A stretch of DNA of 6,112 bases from Acidobacteriota bacterium (GTDB lineage: Bacteria > Acidobacteriota > Terriglobia > UBA7540): the NCBI GenBank assembly GCA_021827245.1, contig JAKAWN010000405.1, positions 1-6,112 on the forward strand, given 5' to 3'. A program made the translations under genes and the position numbers. Below, in pieces: positions 5,640-6,112 of this stretch. The notes under the pieces are model-generated. The model did not search any database, had not been told where the DNA came from, and worked only from the letters and a program-made list of their open reading frames with translations. Within the stretch, counting starts at the first letter, position 1. The number at the start of each line of letters is the position of its first letter.

Positions 5640-5993
5640 AGGGCTTTCCTCTCCACTCCTGTAGCTCGGCATGTCAGGTTTGATCCCACCACCTTCATCG
5701 TCAGGATCCCTTGACGTACGGACTGACCCAGCGGGCTGGGTCGTCCCGGAGGCATTGAGTCGATATTTCTCAGTTCCGCTAACGCTTCAACGCCTGCTAC
5801 ACCAAGTCTTGTTAAGTGGCGATTACAGCCCTTGCGCTGAGCGACGTCTCTGTGCGTCATACTTGAATACATCATGCATGATTGCGCGACGCCTGACACC
5901 ACTTCTCCGCCCGCGTTGAGACTTGCTTACTCTTGTCCGGAATCGTGCCCGTGCTGTCCGTGCTTTCCATCGGTTCTTGTGGCGCGTAAATAT
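5640..5993. other. Region downstream of dynamin-like gene 2, no gene seen
   Basis: Open frames of 80-100 codons cross this stretch on both strands, but their products look random and lack ribosome binding sites. A perfect inverted repeat GACCCAGC/GCTGGGTC lies at 5725-5742 without a U-run, so it is only a weak terminator candidate for the GTPase gene. A TCATGCATGA palindrome lies near 5873. No clear terminator follows the GTPase stop. Confidence 0.4.
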
Positions 5994-6093
5994 CCCCCGG
6001 CAGAGCCGGGGGCCTTAGTTTGTGAGCCGCTCAAAGCGGCTGATCGGGGTCGTTAACACGGCCCCGTCGTTCTGTGGCCACCGGATGGTGGCC
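5994..6093 (+). ncRNA. Array of four perfect hairpins, candidate structured RNA or transposon end
   Basis: Four stem-loops lie in a row. CCCCCGGC/GCCGGGGG (5994-6001, 6005-6012) has loop AGA. AGCCGCT/AGCGGCT (6025-6031, 6035-6041) has loop CAA. CGGGGTCGT/ACGGCCCCG (6045-6053, 6058-6066) has loop TAAC and one G-U pair. GGCCACC/GGTGGCC (6076-6082, 6087-6093) has loop GGAT. Such dense, clean hairpins are not expected by chance and point to a folded RNA. Transposon-encoded guide RNAs of the IscB or TnpB type, or an IS200/IS605-type end, are possible, with the rest off the right edge. The first hairpin could instead serve as a terminator. Strand is not certain. Confidence 0.5.
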
Positions 6094-6112
6094 GCTTACC
6101 AAAGCCCCATTT

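Noticed and set aside
5660..5693. tRNA-like fragments: a D-arm-like GTAGCTCGGC followed by a T-arm-like GGTTTGATCCCACC
   Set aside because: There is no anticodon arm or acceptor stem between or around them; the two pieces are only about ten bases apart, so no tRNA can fold.
5600..5919. Open frames on both strands downstream of dynamin-like gene 2 (82 and 100 codons)
   Set aside because: Overlapping frames without recognisable motifs or ribosome binding sites; one overlaps the end of the GTPase gene.
202..6100. A 19-base near-repeat (two mismatches) at about 202-220 and 6082-6100, considered as element ends
   Set aside because: One copy lies inside a coding region and the other inside a hairpin; two mismatches in 19 bases is within reach of chance for a window this size.

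Overview
The window carries two bacterial dynamin-like GTPase genes and two genes for small Cys/His-rich proteins, arranged as two mirrored pairs around a divergent control region. The minus-strand arm, read leftwards from about 2563, has a leader RNA, dynamin-like GTPase 1 (2405 to 357), then a Cys/His protein that starts at 250 and runs off the left edge. The plus-strand arm, read rightwards, has a leader RNA, a Cys/His protein with two CxxC/CxxH units (2956 to 3525), a second promoter and leader RNA, then dynamin-like GTPase 2 (3852 to 5639). From 5640 to the right edge there is no convincing gene, but four perfect hairpins lie in a row between 5994 and 6093.

The most notable content is in the leaders. 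Three copies of a structured RNA lie directly after promoter sequences, one ahead of each of the three complete genes. All three match the fluoride riboswitch (crcB motif) aptamer: the GGCG/CGCC stem with an 8-nt loop, an AAC joiner, a GC-rich hairpin, and a downstream segment ending in CTCCT that pairs with the loop to form the pseudoknot. The copy ahead of the Cys/His gene (2768-2823) looks canonical. The two copies ahead of the dynamin genes share a double change: U in place of conserved A6 and A in place of conserved U38. These two bases form a tertiary pair in the known structure, so the change looks compensatory and suggests a variant subtype. No crcB, eriC-F or other recognised fluoride-resistance gene is present in the window. 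If the aptamers sense fluoride, the locus would be a fluoride-controlled membrane-remodelling system. If the variants sense something else, they would be a related riboswitch class with an unknown ligand.

The organism is a bacterium: the genes use GGAGG/GAGGA-type ribosome binding sites and sigma70-like promoters (TTGACT with GATAAT). Base composition is moderately GC-rich with fairly long intergenic spaces. A soil or sediment lineage such as Acidobacteriota is conceivable, but the sequence alone does not establish it.

A working model is that the two GTPases form a heterotypic dynamin-like pair acting at the membrane, with the Cys/His proteins as metal-binding partners. Expression would be set by the leader RNAs. 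The GTPase and riboswitch-family assignments are well supported by sequence. The joint function is inference.
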